Shown piece after piece: positions 1 through 6,326 of a stretch of DNA of 14,564 nucleotides (positions are counted from its first letter, which is position 1; the number at the start of each line of letters is the position of its first letter). Position numbers and translations under genes: made by a program. Source of the stretch: Baffinella frigidus (lineage: Eukaryota > Cryptophyceae > Cryptomonadales > Baffinellaceae); assembly GCA_026770585.1 (NCBI GenBank), contig MU646329.1, positions 749,151-763,714 on the forward strand. The letters are read 5' to 3'. The notes beneath the pieces were generated by a model, which had not been told where the DNA came from, made no database searches, and saw nothing but the letters and a program-made list of their open reading frames with translations.

Positions 1-3
1 CAT

Positions 4-95
4 AGTACTTAGTAAATAGTACTTAGTACTTAGTACATAGTACAAAGTACATAGTACATAGTACATAGTACATAGTACATAGTACATAGTACATA
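4..95. repeat. AGTACAT microsatellite
   Basis: Tandem 7-bp unit AGTACAT with early variants (AGTACTT, AGTAAAT) that becomes regular from about 46. The unit contains the palindrome GTAC. No coding signal is seen. It may continue left of the window. Confidence 0.9.
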
Positions 96-201
96 AGTCT
101 CCCGTGGTTCCTCACCCGGTTCTGAACGCCTTGCAGGAAGCGTCGCGGCGAGCATCGATGCCGGTACCGGGGAACGCAGCCGCAGGGCGCCCCAGCGTAC
201 A

Positions 202-412
202 TCCTCAACCCTGACCCCTCAGCCCTCAACCCTGACCCCTCAACCCTCAACCCTCAACCCTCAACCCTACACCTTCAACCTGAAACCGTAAACCCTCAAC
301 CCTGACCCCTCAACCCTCAACCCTCAACCCTACACCCTCAACCTGAAACCGTAAACCCACAACCTCCACTCCTCACTCCTCAACCCTGAACCCTGAACCC
401 CCAACCCTCAAC
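202..412 (-). repeat. Degenerate telomere-like heptamer array (C-rich strand on +)
   Basis: Runs of CCCTCAA, CCCTGAC and CCCTGAA, which read TTGAGGG and TTCAGGG on the minus strand. These are variants of the plant and algal telomere heptamer TTTAGGG. A higher-order pattern is visible: the block containing CAACCTGAAACCGTAAACCC recurs with a 63-bp shift (TAC at 268 and 331), equal to nine heptamers. It is an interstitial array, since unrelated sequence lies on both sides. Confidence 0.85.
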
Positions 413-475
413 CCGCAGAGCGGCTCGATCGTCGGGGAGCCGCGCGCCGCGAGCGTGCCCACGCACCCGCCTCCC

Positions 476-735
476 GACCCCGACTCGTGCGCCCCCCAGC
501 CCTCACCCCCCATAACTCGTCCCACCCGACCCCGGCTCGTGCGCCCCCCAGCCCTCACCCCAACATAACTTGCGAGAAGCGCCCTGTTTGGTTCGTGTGG
601 GGCGGCGTTCCCCGCAATGCTGCACGCGCCCCCTACTTACAGGGGTGCCTCGCGCATAAGAAACTGCGCCCCCCATGACCCGCCCCCCGACCCCGACTCG
701 TGCGCCCCCCCGCCCATCACCCCCCGTAACTTCCA
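476..735. repeat. C-rich 52-bp tandem repeat, interrupted
   Basis: Units beginning GACCCCGACTCGTGCGCCCC start at 476, 528 and 689. The first two are adjacent with a 52-bp period, and each runs into a CACCCC..ATAACT or GTAACT segment. The third unit is separated from the second by unrelated sequence and an F1 element end (638-675). Long open frames across this block are low-complexity artefacts. Confidence 0.75.
638..675. mobile_element. F1 foldback element, left-end fragment
   Basis: TACAGGGGTGCCTCGCGCAT followed by AAGAAACTGCGCCCCCC matches the left end of the complete F1 elements at 1410 and 2184 with a few substitutions. The core and right end are missing; the sequence passes into the C-rich tandem repeat. 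The junction lies in a C run, so rearrangement through the C tract is a possible cause (inference). Confidence 0.7.
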
Positions 736-909
736 CTGCAAAGCCACAGGGGAAGTTTCAATTTCTCTGGACACGACACTATTGTTGCCTTTTGACGAAT
801 TTTGGTCACGTCCTTGGGGCAAAAATTGCCTTTTGAGGGTAAAATGGCTCCAAAGTAGCGGCAAGATTCTTGCCGCTACTTTTTGAAACTTCCCCTGGGG
901 CTTTCCAGT
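733..909. mobile_element. Foldback element with internal hairpin
   Basis: Inverted arms at 740-761 (AAAGCCACAGGGGAAGTTTC and one more base) and 883-904 pair over 22 bp with one mismatch, and pairing continues weakly outward. Inside, 852-882 is a strong hairpin with 14-bp arms (AAAGTAGCGGCAAG) and a 3-base loop. No coding potential. It is probably a non-autonomous inverted-repeat transposon; the target duplication is unclear. Confidence 0.65.
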
Positions 910-1238
910 AGTTGTGACACGTGCCCTGCCGCCCCCGGAGGCGAAAAGGTCTACGTTTCGCGAAGACCTGTTTGAGCTCTTCGTGAAACGTTGCGTTTTT
1001 AACAAAACGCGGCGAAATTTCGCGAAATCGACTGAAATTGTCGAAAAGAGCCCAAATTCGAACCAAAATTTAGGTCACGTCCGAAATGAAGATACGAATT
1101 TAAAAGGACGTAGACCTGTTGGTATCCGGGTGCGGATTGGTCCTCTTGGTGCTAAAAATAATAATCTCGCGTTTAGTCAACCCTCATGAACTAATTCAAG
1201 AACACAGACACCGGCCGAGGTTCGACCAAGGGTGTCAT
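910..1238. other. No gene seen; small inverted repeat
   Basis: An AT-richer stretch than its surroundings. An imperfect inverted repeat pairs about 950-965 (CTACGTTTCGCGAAGA) with about 978-993 (TCTTCGTGAAACGTTG). GGTCACGTCC occurs here at about 1073 and also at about 806 inside the preceding element. No convincing exon, RNA gene or promoter was recognised. Confidence 0.5.
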
Positions 1239-1343
1239 TATCCCTTAAGTGGCCAGCCGGTCAAAATTGACCCGCAAGAGGTCCTAGGCAGGTCCTAGGG
1301 CCCTACGGTAGGGCGTATGCGCCTACTGGCCACTTGAGGGATA
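1239..1343. mobile_element. F2 foldback element, complete (105 bp)
   Basis: Ends TATCCCTTAAGTGGCCAG and CTGGCCACTTGAGGGATA form terminal inverted repeats. The inside carries a GGTCAAAATTGACC palindrome, two AGGTCCTAGG units and a CCCTACGGTAGGGCGTAT segment, in the order shared with the copies at 2833, 3185 and 3669. It is TA-flanked and has no open frame. The best class is a miniature inverted-repeat element with TA target preference. Confidence 0.85.
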
Positions 1344-1409
1344 GCCCGGATATCAATGCAGGAGCGTCTTGGGCCCTTGCACCCGGAGTAGGATAGTCAC
1401 GTTCCCTGC

Positions 1410-1529
1410 TACAGGGGTACCTCGCTCATAAGAGTGCGCCCTCCTAGGACCCTACAGTAGGCCCATGTCTAGGGCCCTACGGTGGTCCCTAGGGAGGTGG
1501 GCGTTTCTCATGAGCGAGGTACCCTTCTA
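1410..1529. mobile_element. F1 foldback element, complete (about 120 bp)
   Basis: The left end TACAGGGGTACCTCGCTCAT and the right end TGAGCGAGGTACCC (1511-1524) pair. Pairing runs through nearly the whole element via CCTAGG and CCTACAGTAGG / CCTACGGTGG in the core. The right tip is mutated (TTCTA for CTGTA). Translated outward, the end reads MSEVPLY, a recurrent spurious ORF start. Confidence 0.85.
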
Positions 1530-1632
1530 GTGTTGACACTGGCGCTGGCACTCTTATGAGCGAGATACCCCTGTAGTGCTGCCACTGGCGCCGACCCCTG
1601 TAGTGCTGACACTAGTGCTGACACTGGTGACC
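1530..1632. repeat. Degenerate GTGCTGACACTGG tandem repeat around an F1 right-end remnant
   Basis: Variants of TAGTGTTGACACTGGCGC recur at about 1529, 1576, 1599 and 1612. Between them, 1553-1577 (TTATGAGCGAGATACCCCTG, then TAG) is an isolated F1 right end. The block may be local duplication next to the 1410-1529 element. It ends at a CCAG that could act as the splice acceptor for the following exon. Confidence 0.6.
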
Positions 1633-1761
1633 AGGCTGGAGCAACGCAAGGACGGGCGGCGGCTGAGGCTCAAGGAGCTGTACAAGGAGCTGACAGCCCT
1701 CGAGGTAGAGGAGACGCGCTTCCGCAAGAGCGCCACCGCCACCACCCCCGCCCCTCGCTGA
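1633..1761 (+). CDS. Probable terminal exon of a coiled-coil protein (partial gene)
   Basis: The frame reads RLEQRKDGRRLRLKELYKEL, then a further E- and R-rich helical stretch, then a short A/T/P tail ending at TGA (1759-1761). Charged residues with regularly spaced leucines and strongly G/C third positions distinguish it from the surrounding repeats. CTGGTGACCAG at 1624-1634 is a plausible acceptor, leaving one base of a split codon at 1635. The open frame continues upstream to an ATG at 1576, but that part lies in repeat sequence and is unlikely to be coding. No matching upstream exon was found. Protein family not recognised; it could also be a remnant. Confidence 0.5.
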   Translation, partial: RLEQRKDGRRLRLKELYKELTALEVEETRFRKSATATTPAPR

Positions 1762-1771
1762 GGGGCGGGGG
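1745..1771. other. GC hairpin containing the stop codon
   Basis: CCCCCGCCCCTC and GAGGGGCGGGGG form perfect 12-bp arms with a GCT loop. The TGA of the preceding exon (1759-1761) lies across the loop and right arm. It could form a stable structure in mRNA at the translation stop; function unknown. Confidence 0.7.
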
Positions 1772-1941
1772 CCAGCGAGGGGGGGGGGGCTGTACTGTGC
1801 GCCCCACGCAGTGTTGATGACAGTTCAGCGGGAATCCGAATACATTTTTTTAAAAAGTGGCGTGGGTGTTGCGGAGGACTGGGATGCGATGCGGAGGTGC
1901 GAAACCCAGGTCTATTCCGCTGCACCGGGGGGCCTGGATGT

Positions 1942-2022
1942 GATCCGAAAGGGAGCATGGCTTTTCTGCAGAAAAAGTTCCGGTGTCCGCCTATGTTGGG
2001 AGCGCGAAGAACCTAAAGGACC
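1942..2022. repeat. Dispersed repeat, copy 1
   Basis: Begins ATCCGAAAGG, passes a TTTCTGCAG segment and TATGTTGGGAGC, and ends AACCTAAAGGACCTAT next to the F2 element at 2023. A divergent second copy lies at about 2631-2724. It sits in an insertion absent from the intact copy of the duplicated region. Confidence 0.55.
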
Positions 2023-2122
2023 TATCCCTGAAGTGGCCAGTAGGATCATACGCCCTACCGTAGGGTCTCAGGACCTGCCTAGGACCTCTGAGTGGTCAAA
2101 TTTGACCACCACTCAAGGGATG
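2023..2122. mobile_element. F2 foldback element, complete
   Basis: TATCCCTGAAGTGGCCAGTA at the left, CACTCAAGGGATG at the right. The core holds ACGCCCTACCGTAGGG, ACCTGCCTAGGACCTC and a GGTCAAATTTGACC palindrome, reversed relative to the copy at 1239. The final TA has decayed to TG. Confidence 0.8.
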
Positions 2123-2183
2123 TATGGCCCGTTGGGTCAGGCCGTAATCTGGCACACATCCACTGATTTTACAGTGAATTCAC

Positions 2184-2304
2184 TACAGGGGTACCTCGCT
2201 CATAAGAAATCGCCCCCCCCTAGGACCCTACAGTAGGCCCATGCCTAGGGCCCTATGGTGGCCCTAGGGGGGGGGCAGTTTCTTATGAGCGAGGTACCCC
2301 TGTA
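2184..2304. mobile_element. F1 foldback element, complete (121 bp)
   Basis: The cleanest F1 copy. TACAGGGGTACCTCGCTCAT at the left and the matching inverted end finishing GGTACCCCTGTA at the right, with nearly full-length pairing through CCTAGGACCCTACAGTAGGC and CCTAGGGCCCTATGG. TA on both sides. The duplicate-gene sequence resumes just downstream (about 2310). Confidence 0.9.
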
Positions 2305-2362
2305 CCTCGAGCCATCGCCGCCAGCAGCGCGGCGGGGAGGCGCCCACGCGTGTGAGCTCTAT

Positions 2363-2402
2363 GCATAGGCACACTGTGGGGTCCTAGGGGGAGGCGCCAT
2401 CT
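2363..2402. mobile_element. F1 core/right-half remnant
   Basis: GCATAGGCACACTGTGGGGT, then CCTAGGGGGAGGCGCC, matches the F1 core before the right end (compare 4359-4390). The F1 terminus is missing and an F2 left end starts at 2403, so this looks like an F1 copy interrupted or truncated by F2. Confidence 0.55.
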
Positions 2403-2467
2403 TATCCCTCAAGTGGCGAGTAGGCGCATACGCCCTACTGTAGGGCCCTGGGACCTGCCTAGGACCC
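2403..2467. mobile_element. F2 element, left half only
   Basis: TATCCCTCAAGTGGCGAGTA, then the CGCCCTACTGTAGGGCCC core and CCTAGGACC, matching the first half of complete F2 copies. The right end is absent. It continues into a duplicated CCCGCCTCGGGCGGG unit (2465-2494), which may mark the deletion or rearrangement junction. Confidence 0.7.
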
Positions 2468-2494
2468 GCCTCGGGCGGGCCCGCCTCGGGCGGG
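2465..2494. repeat. CCCGCCTCGGGCGGG, two tandem copies
   Basis: A 15-bp near-palindrome repeated head to tail directly after the truncated F2 element. Confidence 0.75.
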
Positions 2495-2630
2495 AAAAGG
2501 GCCCGTCCAGGACTCCGTCCTCACAACGCGCGCCCGCCCGCTGTGGGTATCTAGGCGCTAAGGGCGCCTAAGGATGCAAGGTTATGAGGACTTGGGGGTC
2601 GCACTGAGATAGCGTTCAGACCCAAACGCG

Positions 2631-2724
2631 ATCCGAAAGCAAAAATGCTTTCTCTGCAGTCCTTTCTACGGAACGGCGTGTCGTTGGGCCATGTTGGGAG
2701 CATCTAAAACCTAAAGGACCTAAA
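2631..2724. repeat. Dispersed repeat, copy 2
   Basis: Shares ATCCGAAAG, TTTCTCTGCAG, CATGTTGGGAGC and ACCTAAAGGACC with 1942-2022 in the same order. Like copy 1, it lies in an insertion within the duplicated gene fragment. Nature unknown. Confidence 0.5.
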
Positions 2725-2778
2725 GGACGCCACCACGCTAGACCCTCGCCGTCCACCACCCTGTCGGCACGGTACATG

Positions 2779-3013
2779 TACAGGGGTACCTCGCTCATGA
2801 GAAAGCCTCCCCTTCCCTAGTACCACTACATGTATCCCTGAGGTGGCAGGTAGGCCCATACGCCTTACCATATGGCCCTAGGACCTGCCTAGGACCTCTT
2901 GCCTGTCAAATTTGACGGCCTCGCCACTTAAGGGATAGGGCTCTAGGCATAGCCCTGCTGTACATGCAGGGCCCTAGGAGGAGGCGCTTTGATATGAGCG
3001 AGGTACCACTGTA
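2779..3013. mobile_element. F1 element split by a nested F2 element
   Basis: The left end TACAGGGGTACCTCGCTCAT (2779 onward) and the right end ATGAGCGAGGTACCACTGTA (finishing at 3013) are separated by 235 bp, not about 121 bp. The excess is the complete F2 element at 2833-2937. The intact copy (reverse complement of about 6480-6500) runs GGTACATTTCCTGG without interruption; here GGTACATG precedes and CTTTTCCTGG follows the element. That comparison dates the insertion after the duplication. Confidence 0.85.
2833..2937. mobile_element. F2 foldback element nested in F1 (105 bp)
   Basis: TATCCCTGAGGTGGCAGGTA to CGCCACTTAAGGGATA with the standard F2 order: CGCCTTACCATATGGCCCTA, ACCTGCCTAGGACCTC, GTCAAATTTGAC. 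Complete and TA-flanked, and located inside an F1 copy, so this F2 insertion is younger than its F1 host. Confidence 0.9.
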
Positions 3014-3184
3014 CTTTTCCTGGCGGGTTTCCGGACCGGGACGCAGTTTCGTGGGTAGAAGTGCCGTCCGACGAGGAGGAGGGTGGGCCCCGCACTTCTC
3101 CCTCCGCCGCGCGAAAGGAACGTACAGTGTAGCGTCAAGCGATCGACACACGCGGCACGAACCATCATACACAGGGGCAAATGG

Positions 3185-3289
3185 TATCCCTCAAGTGGCC
3201 AGGTGGTCAAATTTGACCACCAAGAGGTCCTAGGTAGGTCCTAGGGTCCTACGGTAGGGCGTATGAGCCTACTGGGCACTTAAGGGATA
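3185..3289. mobile_element. F2 foldback element, complete (105 bp)
   Basis: TATCCCTCAAGTGGCCAGGT to GGCACTTAAGGGATA, with a GGTCAAATTTGACC palindrome and AGGTCCTAGG repeats. The intact copy reads AGGGGCAAATGG, four or five different bases, then GCGGGCCAGCC. Here the same flanks (CAAATGG and GCGGGCCAGCC) enclose the element, so the insertion followed the duplication. Confidence 0.9.
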
Positions 3290-3657
3290 GCGGGCCAGCC
3301 GTTCAGCATACTGAGCTCATAGATCCAGCAACCCTGCCCCCACACGCCGCCATGCCCCCAGCGTGCCGCCCGAATCAATCCAAAATCCGATGGCCCCCCG
3401 TCTGGGTAATTAAAACCATGGTAGTTAAATTTTGTACTGGACTTAACTGTGCCCATCCCCCAAGTGGCCAGGTAACCCACATATTAACACCCATCGCAAG
3501 GTCTATCTACCACAGCTAAATAGGGGAGGGTGACGGGTCGAGGGAAGGGAGGGGGGGGAAGGCTGATGGAGGCTGGAGAACGGCCGGAGGGTGAGCAGGG
3601 GAGCTGTTCTGGTGGGGTGCACGAGCGTCGCGGAGGTGAGCGGCTGATCTTGGGAGC
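3290..3657. pseudogene. Duplicate of the divergent intergenic region
   Basis: Inverted match to about 6016-6320. GCGGGCCAGCCGTTCAGCAT and CAACCCTGCCCCCACACGCC are shared with the reverse complement of 6240-6320, and the region near 3595-3657 matches the sequence just upstream of the 170-residue gene (GCAGGGGAGCTG, GAGCGTCGCGGAGG). The middle (about 3410-3590) is diverged. An isolated F2-like end lies at 3454-3472 (CATCCCCCAAGTGGCCAGG). Confidence 0.7.
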
Positions 3658-3941
3658 ATGTCGCGGCTGATCCCTTAAGTGACCAGTAGGCTCATACGCC
3701 CTACCGTAGGGCACTAGGACCTGCCTAGGACCTCTTGCGGGTCAATTTTGACCTGCTGGCCACTTAAGGGATAGGGGGCCTGCAGAGCCTGACTTCGCAG
3801 GTGACCGACCCCACGACCCGCGCCGCGGCGGGGCTGGGGGTTGGCGTGGCGAAGGTTGCCAACAAGACCGAGGAGGTGGCCAAGCGCGTGAACCGCACCG
3901 TCGACCCGCTCTCCTCACACCTCCAGCAACCGCGCGATGGG
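3658..3941 (+). pseudogene. Duplicate of exon 1 of the 170-residue gene, broken by an F2 element
   Basis: ATG at 3658 begins MSRLI as in the intact gene, but an F2 element follows at once and gives MSRLIP then TAA at codon 7. After the element (3774-3941) the original frame resumes and stays open for 56 residues. By eye, 49 of these match the intact protein; the changes are K/Q, T/P, A/T, D/V, A/V, N/D and F/L. Homology stops near 3941 at CGCGATGG. The lack of frameshifts in this part suggests that the copy is young or was under selection before the insertion. Confidence 0.85.
3669..3773. mobile_element. F2 element inserted at codon 5 of the duplicated gene
   Basis: The intact gene reads CGGCTGATAGGGGGCTTGC (reverse complement of about 5994-6012). 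Here CGGCTGA is followed by TCCCTTAAGTGACCAGTAGG and so on to CCACTTAAGGGATA, then GGGGGCCTGC. The element therefore sits exactly at the TA of the empty site. The right TA is retained and the left TA is reduced by two bases. The core order is as in 2023 and 2833. Confidence 0.92.
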
Positions 3942-4288
3942 GCCAACGGCCATTGTGAGCCTCGGTCGGACAGGTGATGAGTCTCAATGGTTGACTAATG
4001 AAGGTAATTTCTCTCTCGCTTGTGTGTCGGGCCTTGGCCGGCGCGGCCTCTCTCCTCCCAAGCGGGGCCAACGGCCATGCCCCCGGGCTGTTTTAGAGCC
4101 GGGGCGTTTGATGAGAGTCGAGACGGATCAGGTCTCATCATTCTACAATTTATATATTCACCACGCGCGAGGTGCCGCGCTCTGTACATGCTCGTTCTCC
4201 GGAACCTCCGAGGGTGAAAGGCCCCGCCTGATGCCCCGATTGGACTTGGTTTCTCCCACAAACGGCCGCGGCCGCGAGATCGCACCCG
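3942..4288. other. No gene recognised
   Basis: Unrelated to the intact copy beyond 3941. GGGGCCAACGGCCAT occurs at about 3939-3953 and again at about 4065-4079; the first copy lies exactly at the end of the homology, so it may mark the duplication breakpoint. The rest is mixed sequence with an AT-rich patch (about 4142-4160) and no convincing exon. Confidence 0.5.
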
Positions 4289-4415
4289 TGAAGGGGTACC
4301 TCGCTCATACGAAAGCGCCCCCCCCCCCCGCTTAGGACGACCATAAGGCCCTAGGCATAGGCCTACGGTAGGGTCCTAGGAGGAGGCGCTTTCTGATGCG
4401 CGAGGTACCCCTGTA
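4289..4415. mobile_element. F1 foldback element, complete (about 127 bp)
   Basis: Left end TGAAGGGGTACCTCGCTCAT (mutated TACA), right end CGCGAGGTACCCCTGTA. The core has an expanded C run (about 4318-4330) and CCTACGGTAGGGTCCTAGG. It carries the same MSEVPLY-type end as the other F1 copies. Confidence 0.85.
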
Positions 4416-4495
4416 CGCGGAGGACTGTCGCGGGGCAGCGCACGAGGCCCGGGCAAGCTTGTTACATGATCACCGTGACTGCGTCCTGAAAATTT

Positions 4496-4500
4496 GGGGT

Positions 4501-4560
<60 letters not shown>

Positions 4561-5059
4561 GGTTAATTTTTTGAGTTTTGCGGGTTGAGGGTTGCGGGTA
4601 AATGGTTGAGGGTTGAGGGTTGAGGGTTAATTTTTGAGTTGTGAGTTGTGAGGGTTGAGGGTTGAGGGTTCAGGGGTTGGGGTTTAGTTTGTAGGGTTTA
4701 GTGTTTGGTGTTTGGTCTTTAGGGTTTGGTGTTTGGGATTTGGGGTGTAGTGTTAGGTGTTGAATGTTTGGTGTTGAGGGTTTGGTTTCTTTTCGGGGAG
4801 GGGGTTGAGGGTTTAGGGTTTGGTGTTCATGGTTTAGGGTTAATGGTTTAGGGTTTAGGGTTCAGGGTTCAGGGTTCAGGGTATAGGGTTCAGGGTATAG
4901 GGTTCAGGGTTTAGAGGTTAGAGTTTAGGGCGTAGCAGTTAGTTAGGATTTAGGGTTTAGGGTTTAGGGTTTAGGGTTTAGGGTTTAGGTTTTAGGGTTT
5001 AGGGCTTAGGGTTTAGGGTTTAGGGTTTAGGGTTTGGGGTTCAGGGTTTGGGGTTTAGG
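4496..5059 (+). repeat. Long interstitial telomere-like array, graded by variant
   Basis: About 560 bp of G-rich heptamers. Near 4498-4562 there are uniform TTGAGGG units. The middle (about 4680-4800) is degenerate GTTTGGTGTTTGG-type sequence. From about 4855 TTCAGGG units appear, and from about 4948 nearly pure TTTAGGG, the canonical plant and algal telomere repeat. It ends abruptly before unique sequence upstream of the 170-residue gene's 3' end. It is internal, not a chromosome end in this window. Confidence 0.9.
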
Positions 5060-5172
5060 CCGGGCGCTAGGGCCAGAGGAGTCATGCACCACATCCTCAC
5101 ACAGAGACCTTTTTCGGGAAAGCTGTAAGGTCAGAGATTCGGGCTCAGATTTTATGATGCACGGTCCAGGGT

Positions 5173-6015
5173 TCAGGCGGCGGTGGTGCAGACCTTGTTG
5201 GTTTCGATGACTCGGATGGCGGCGAGCAGTGTCTCCTCGCGCGTTTCCATCTGCTCTTCCTCTAAGCGATACGCTTCGTCCTGCTCCTTTGCCAGCCGCT
5301 CCAGCTCGTGCAGCACCCCTGCACCGCACGCACGTTACACGCCCCCCCCCCTGTCCGGAAATTCAAGCCCCCACACGCCTTTCGAAGTCTGGAGAATCAA
5401 GAGCGTCACACAGCCATTGATCGCTGCATCGAACAGCTCCACCATCGGGTTTCCTGCCAAGGGCCGATGGGTGTCCTTAGCCGGACAGCCGCCCTATCCC
5501 GCGCGCTTCAACCTTCAAGTGAAAGATGATGCGCATCAGGCCTCCGGGCGGCAGCTCACGGTAGTTCCGTGTTGATCATGCACCAGAAGCCAAACAACGC
5601 CCTGCCTGAGCCTGCCATCATCCGCCCACGAGGGCGGGCGAAACTTACCGAGGTGCTCACGCTTCTCCTCATGCAGCGCCTCGATCTCCCCAGTGACTGC
5701 GTCCTTGATGCTCTCAGCCAGCACTTTCGCCTCCTTGATCGACATCCCATCCCCTGCAACGACAAACGACCCCTCTCCACGCCCCGCAGACTCATTCACC
5801 TCGGAGCCGGCGGCGTGGGAGCCGCTGCTGCCTCCATCGCGCGGCTGCTGGAAGTGGGAGGAGAGCGGGTTGACGGTGCGGTTCACGCGCTTGGCCGCCT
5901 CCTCGGTCTTGTTGGCCACCTTCGCCACCCCGTCGCCAAGCCCCGCCGCGGCGCGGGTCGCGGTGTCGGTCACCTTCGAAGTCAGGCTCTGCAAGCCCCC
6001 TATCAGCCGCGACAT
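5173..6015 (-). CDS. Two-exon gene for a 170-residue helical/coiled-coil protein
   Basis: Exon 1 is 6015-5649 and exon 2 is 5318-5173; the split codon (G + GG, glycine 123) joins in frame and ends at TGA. Start: the ATG at 6013-6015, also conserved in the duplicate. Residues 8-55 (QSLTSKVTDTATRAAAGLGD and onward) look like 11-residue amphipathic helix repeats, as seen in LEA group 3 or apolipoprotein-like proteins. Residues 60-90 are a G/S-rich linker. Residues 91-165 are strongly acidic and basic with heptad spacing (KEAKVLAESIKDAV in exon 1, HELERLAKEQDEAYRLEEEQ in exon 2), a likely coiled coil. No signal peptide or membrane segment. Family and function not recognised. It is divergent from the CBM20 gene across 311 bp, so the two may share regulation (inference). 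Confidence 0.8.
5319..5648 (-). other. Intron of the 170-residue gene
   Basis: The donor, on the minus strand, is CTCG|GTAAGTTT (GT at 5648-5647). The acceptor is GCGGTGCAG|GGGTGCTG (AG at 5320-5319). Length 330 bp. Splicing keeps the frame and turns two unremarkable frames into one continuous coiled coil. A clear polypyrimidine tract before the acceptor is absent; instead there is a long G run (complement of 5341-5351). Confidence 0.75.
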
Positions 6016-6326
6016 GCTCCCCAGACCTCCGCGACGCTCTTCCGCTCTACCAGAGCAGCTCCCCTGCTGATGACCCTCCCCAGGGAATTCTCCGGCACTC
6101 TCCCCTTGATTTAGCTACTATCCTTTTAGACCTAGTCCGTGTTAAACCAAGGGCCAGTTTAACTGCTGTCCTAAATTCGGTACTGACATTTAACTACAAC
6201 TACCCAGTCGGGGGGCCATCGGATCCTGGATTGAGACGGGCGGCAAAGGGGGCCATGGCGGCGTGTGGGGGCAGGGTTGCTGCAGCCATGAGCTCAGTAT
6301 GCTGAACGGCTGGCCCGCAACGCCAT
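6016..6326. promoter_or_regulatory. Divergent intergenic region, probable bidirectional promoter
   Basis: It lies between the minus-strand start at 6015 and the plus-strand candidate start at 6327. The middle (about 6108-6205) is AT-richer than both flanks and holds TTAGCTACTATCCTTTTAG. No TATA box or other named motif is certain. The whole region is duplicated in inverted form at 3290-3657, which makes it the centre of the duplicated unit. Confidence 0.5.

Larger units (their letters stand above)
1880..3230 (-). pseudogene. Decayed duplicate of the 5' region of the CBM20 gene
   Basis: Read on the minus strand, this region matches 6330-6645 in blocks: 1885-1932 (GAGGTGCGAAACCCAGGTCT, compare the reverse complement of about 6610-6645), 2310-2350 (the CGCCGCCAGCAGCGCGGCGG segment), 2526-2543, 2735-2778, 3009-3184 and 3290 onward. 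Between blocks lie elements and unrelated insertions. Small indels, one of about 7 bp near 3120-3140, shift the frame relative to the intact copy. It carries none of the TPR or CBM20 coding sequence, so it is a 5' fragment and not a second enzyme gene. Confidence 0.75.

Noticed and set aside
1745-1771. Bacterial-type intrinsic terminator
   Set aside because: The stem is GC-rich but no T run follows (a G run does), and the genome context is eukaryotic.
1811-2236. Plus-strand 141-codon open frame
   Set aside because: It crosses a duplicated gene fragment, an F2 element and the start of an F1 element; no domain and no conserved frame in the intact copy.
3937-4335. Plus-strand 132-codon open frame
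   Set aside because: It starts at the end of the duplicate, ends in an F1 element and has no recognisable features.
5569-6114. Plus-strand 181-codon open frame opposite the 170-residue gene
   Set aside because: The minus-strand gene has a phase-consistent intron and a duplicated exon with conserved protein; the plus frame is its shadow.
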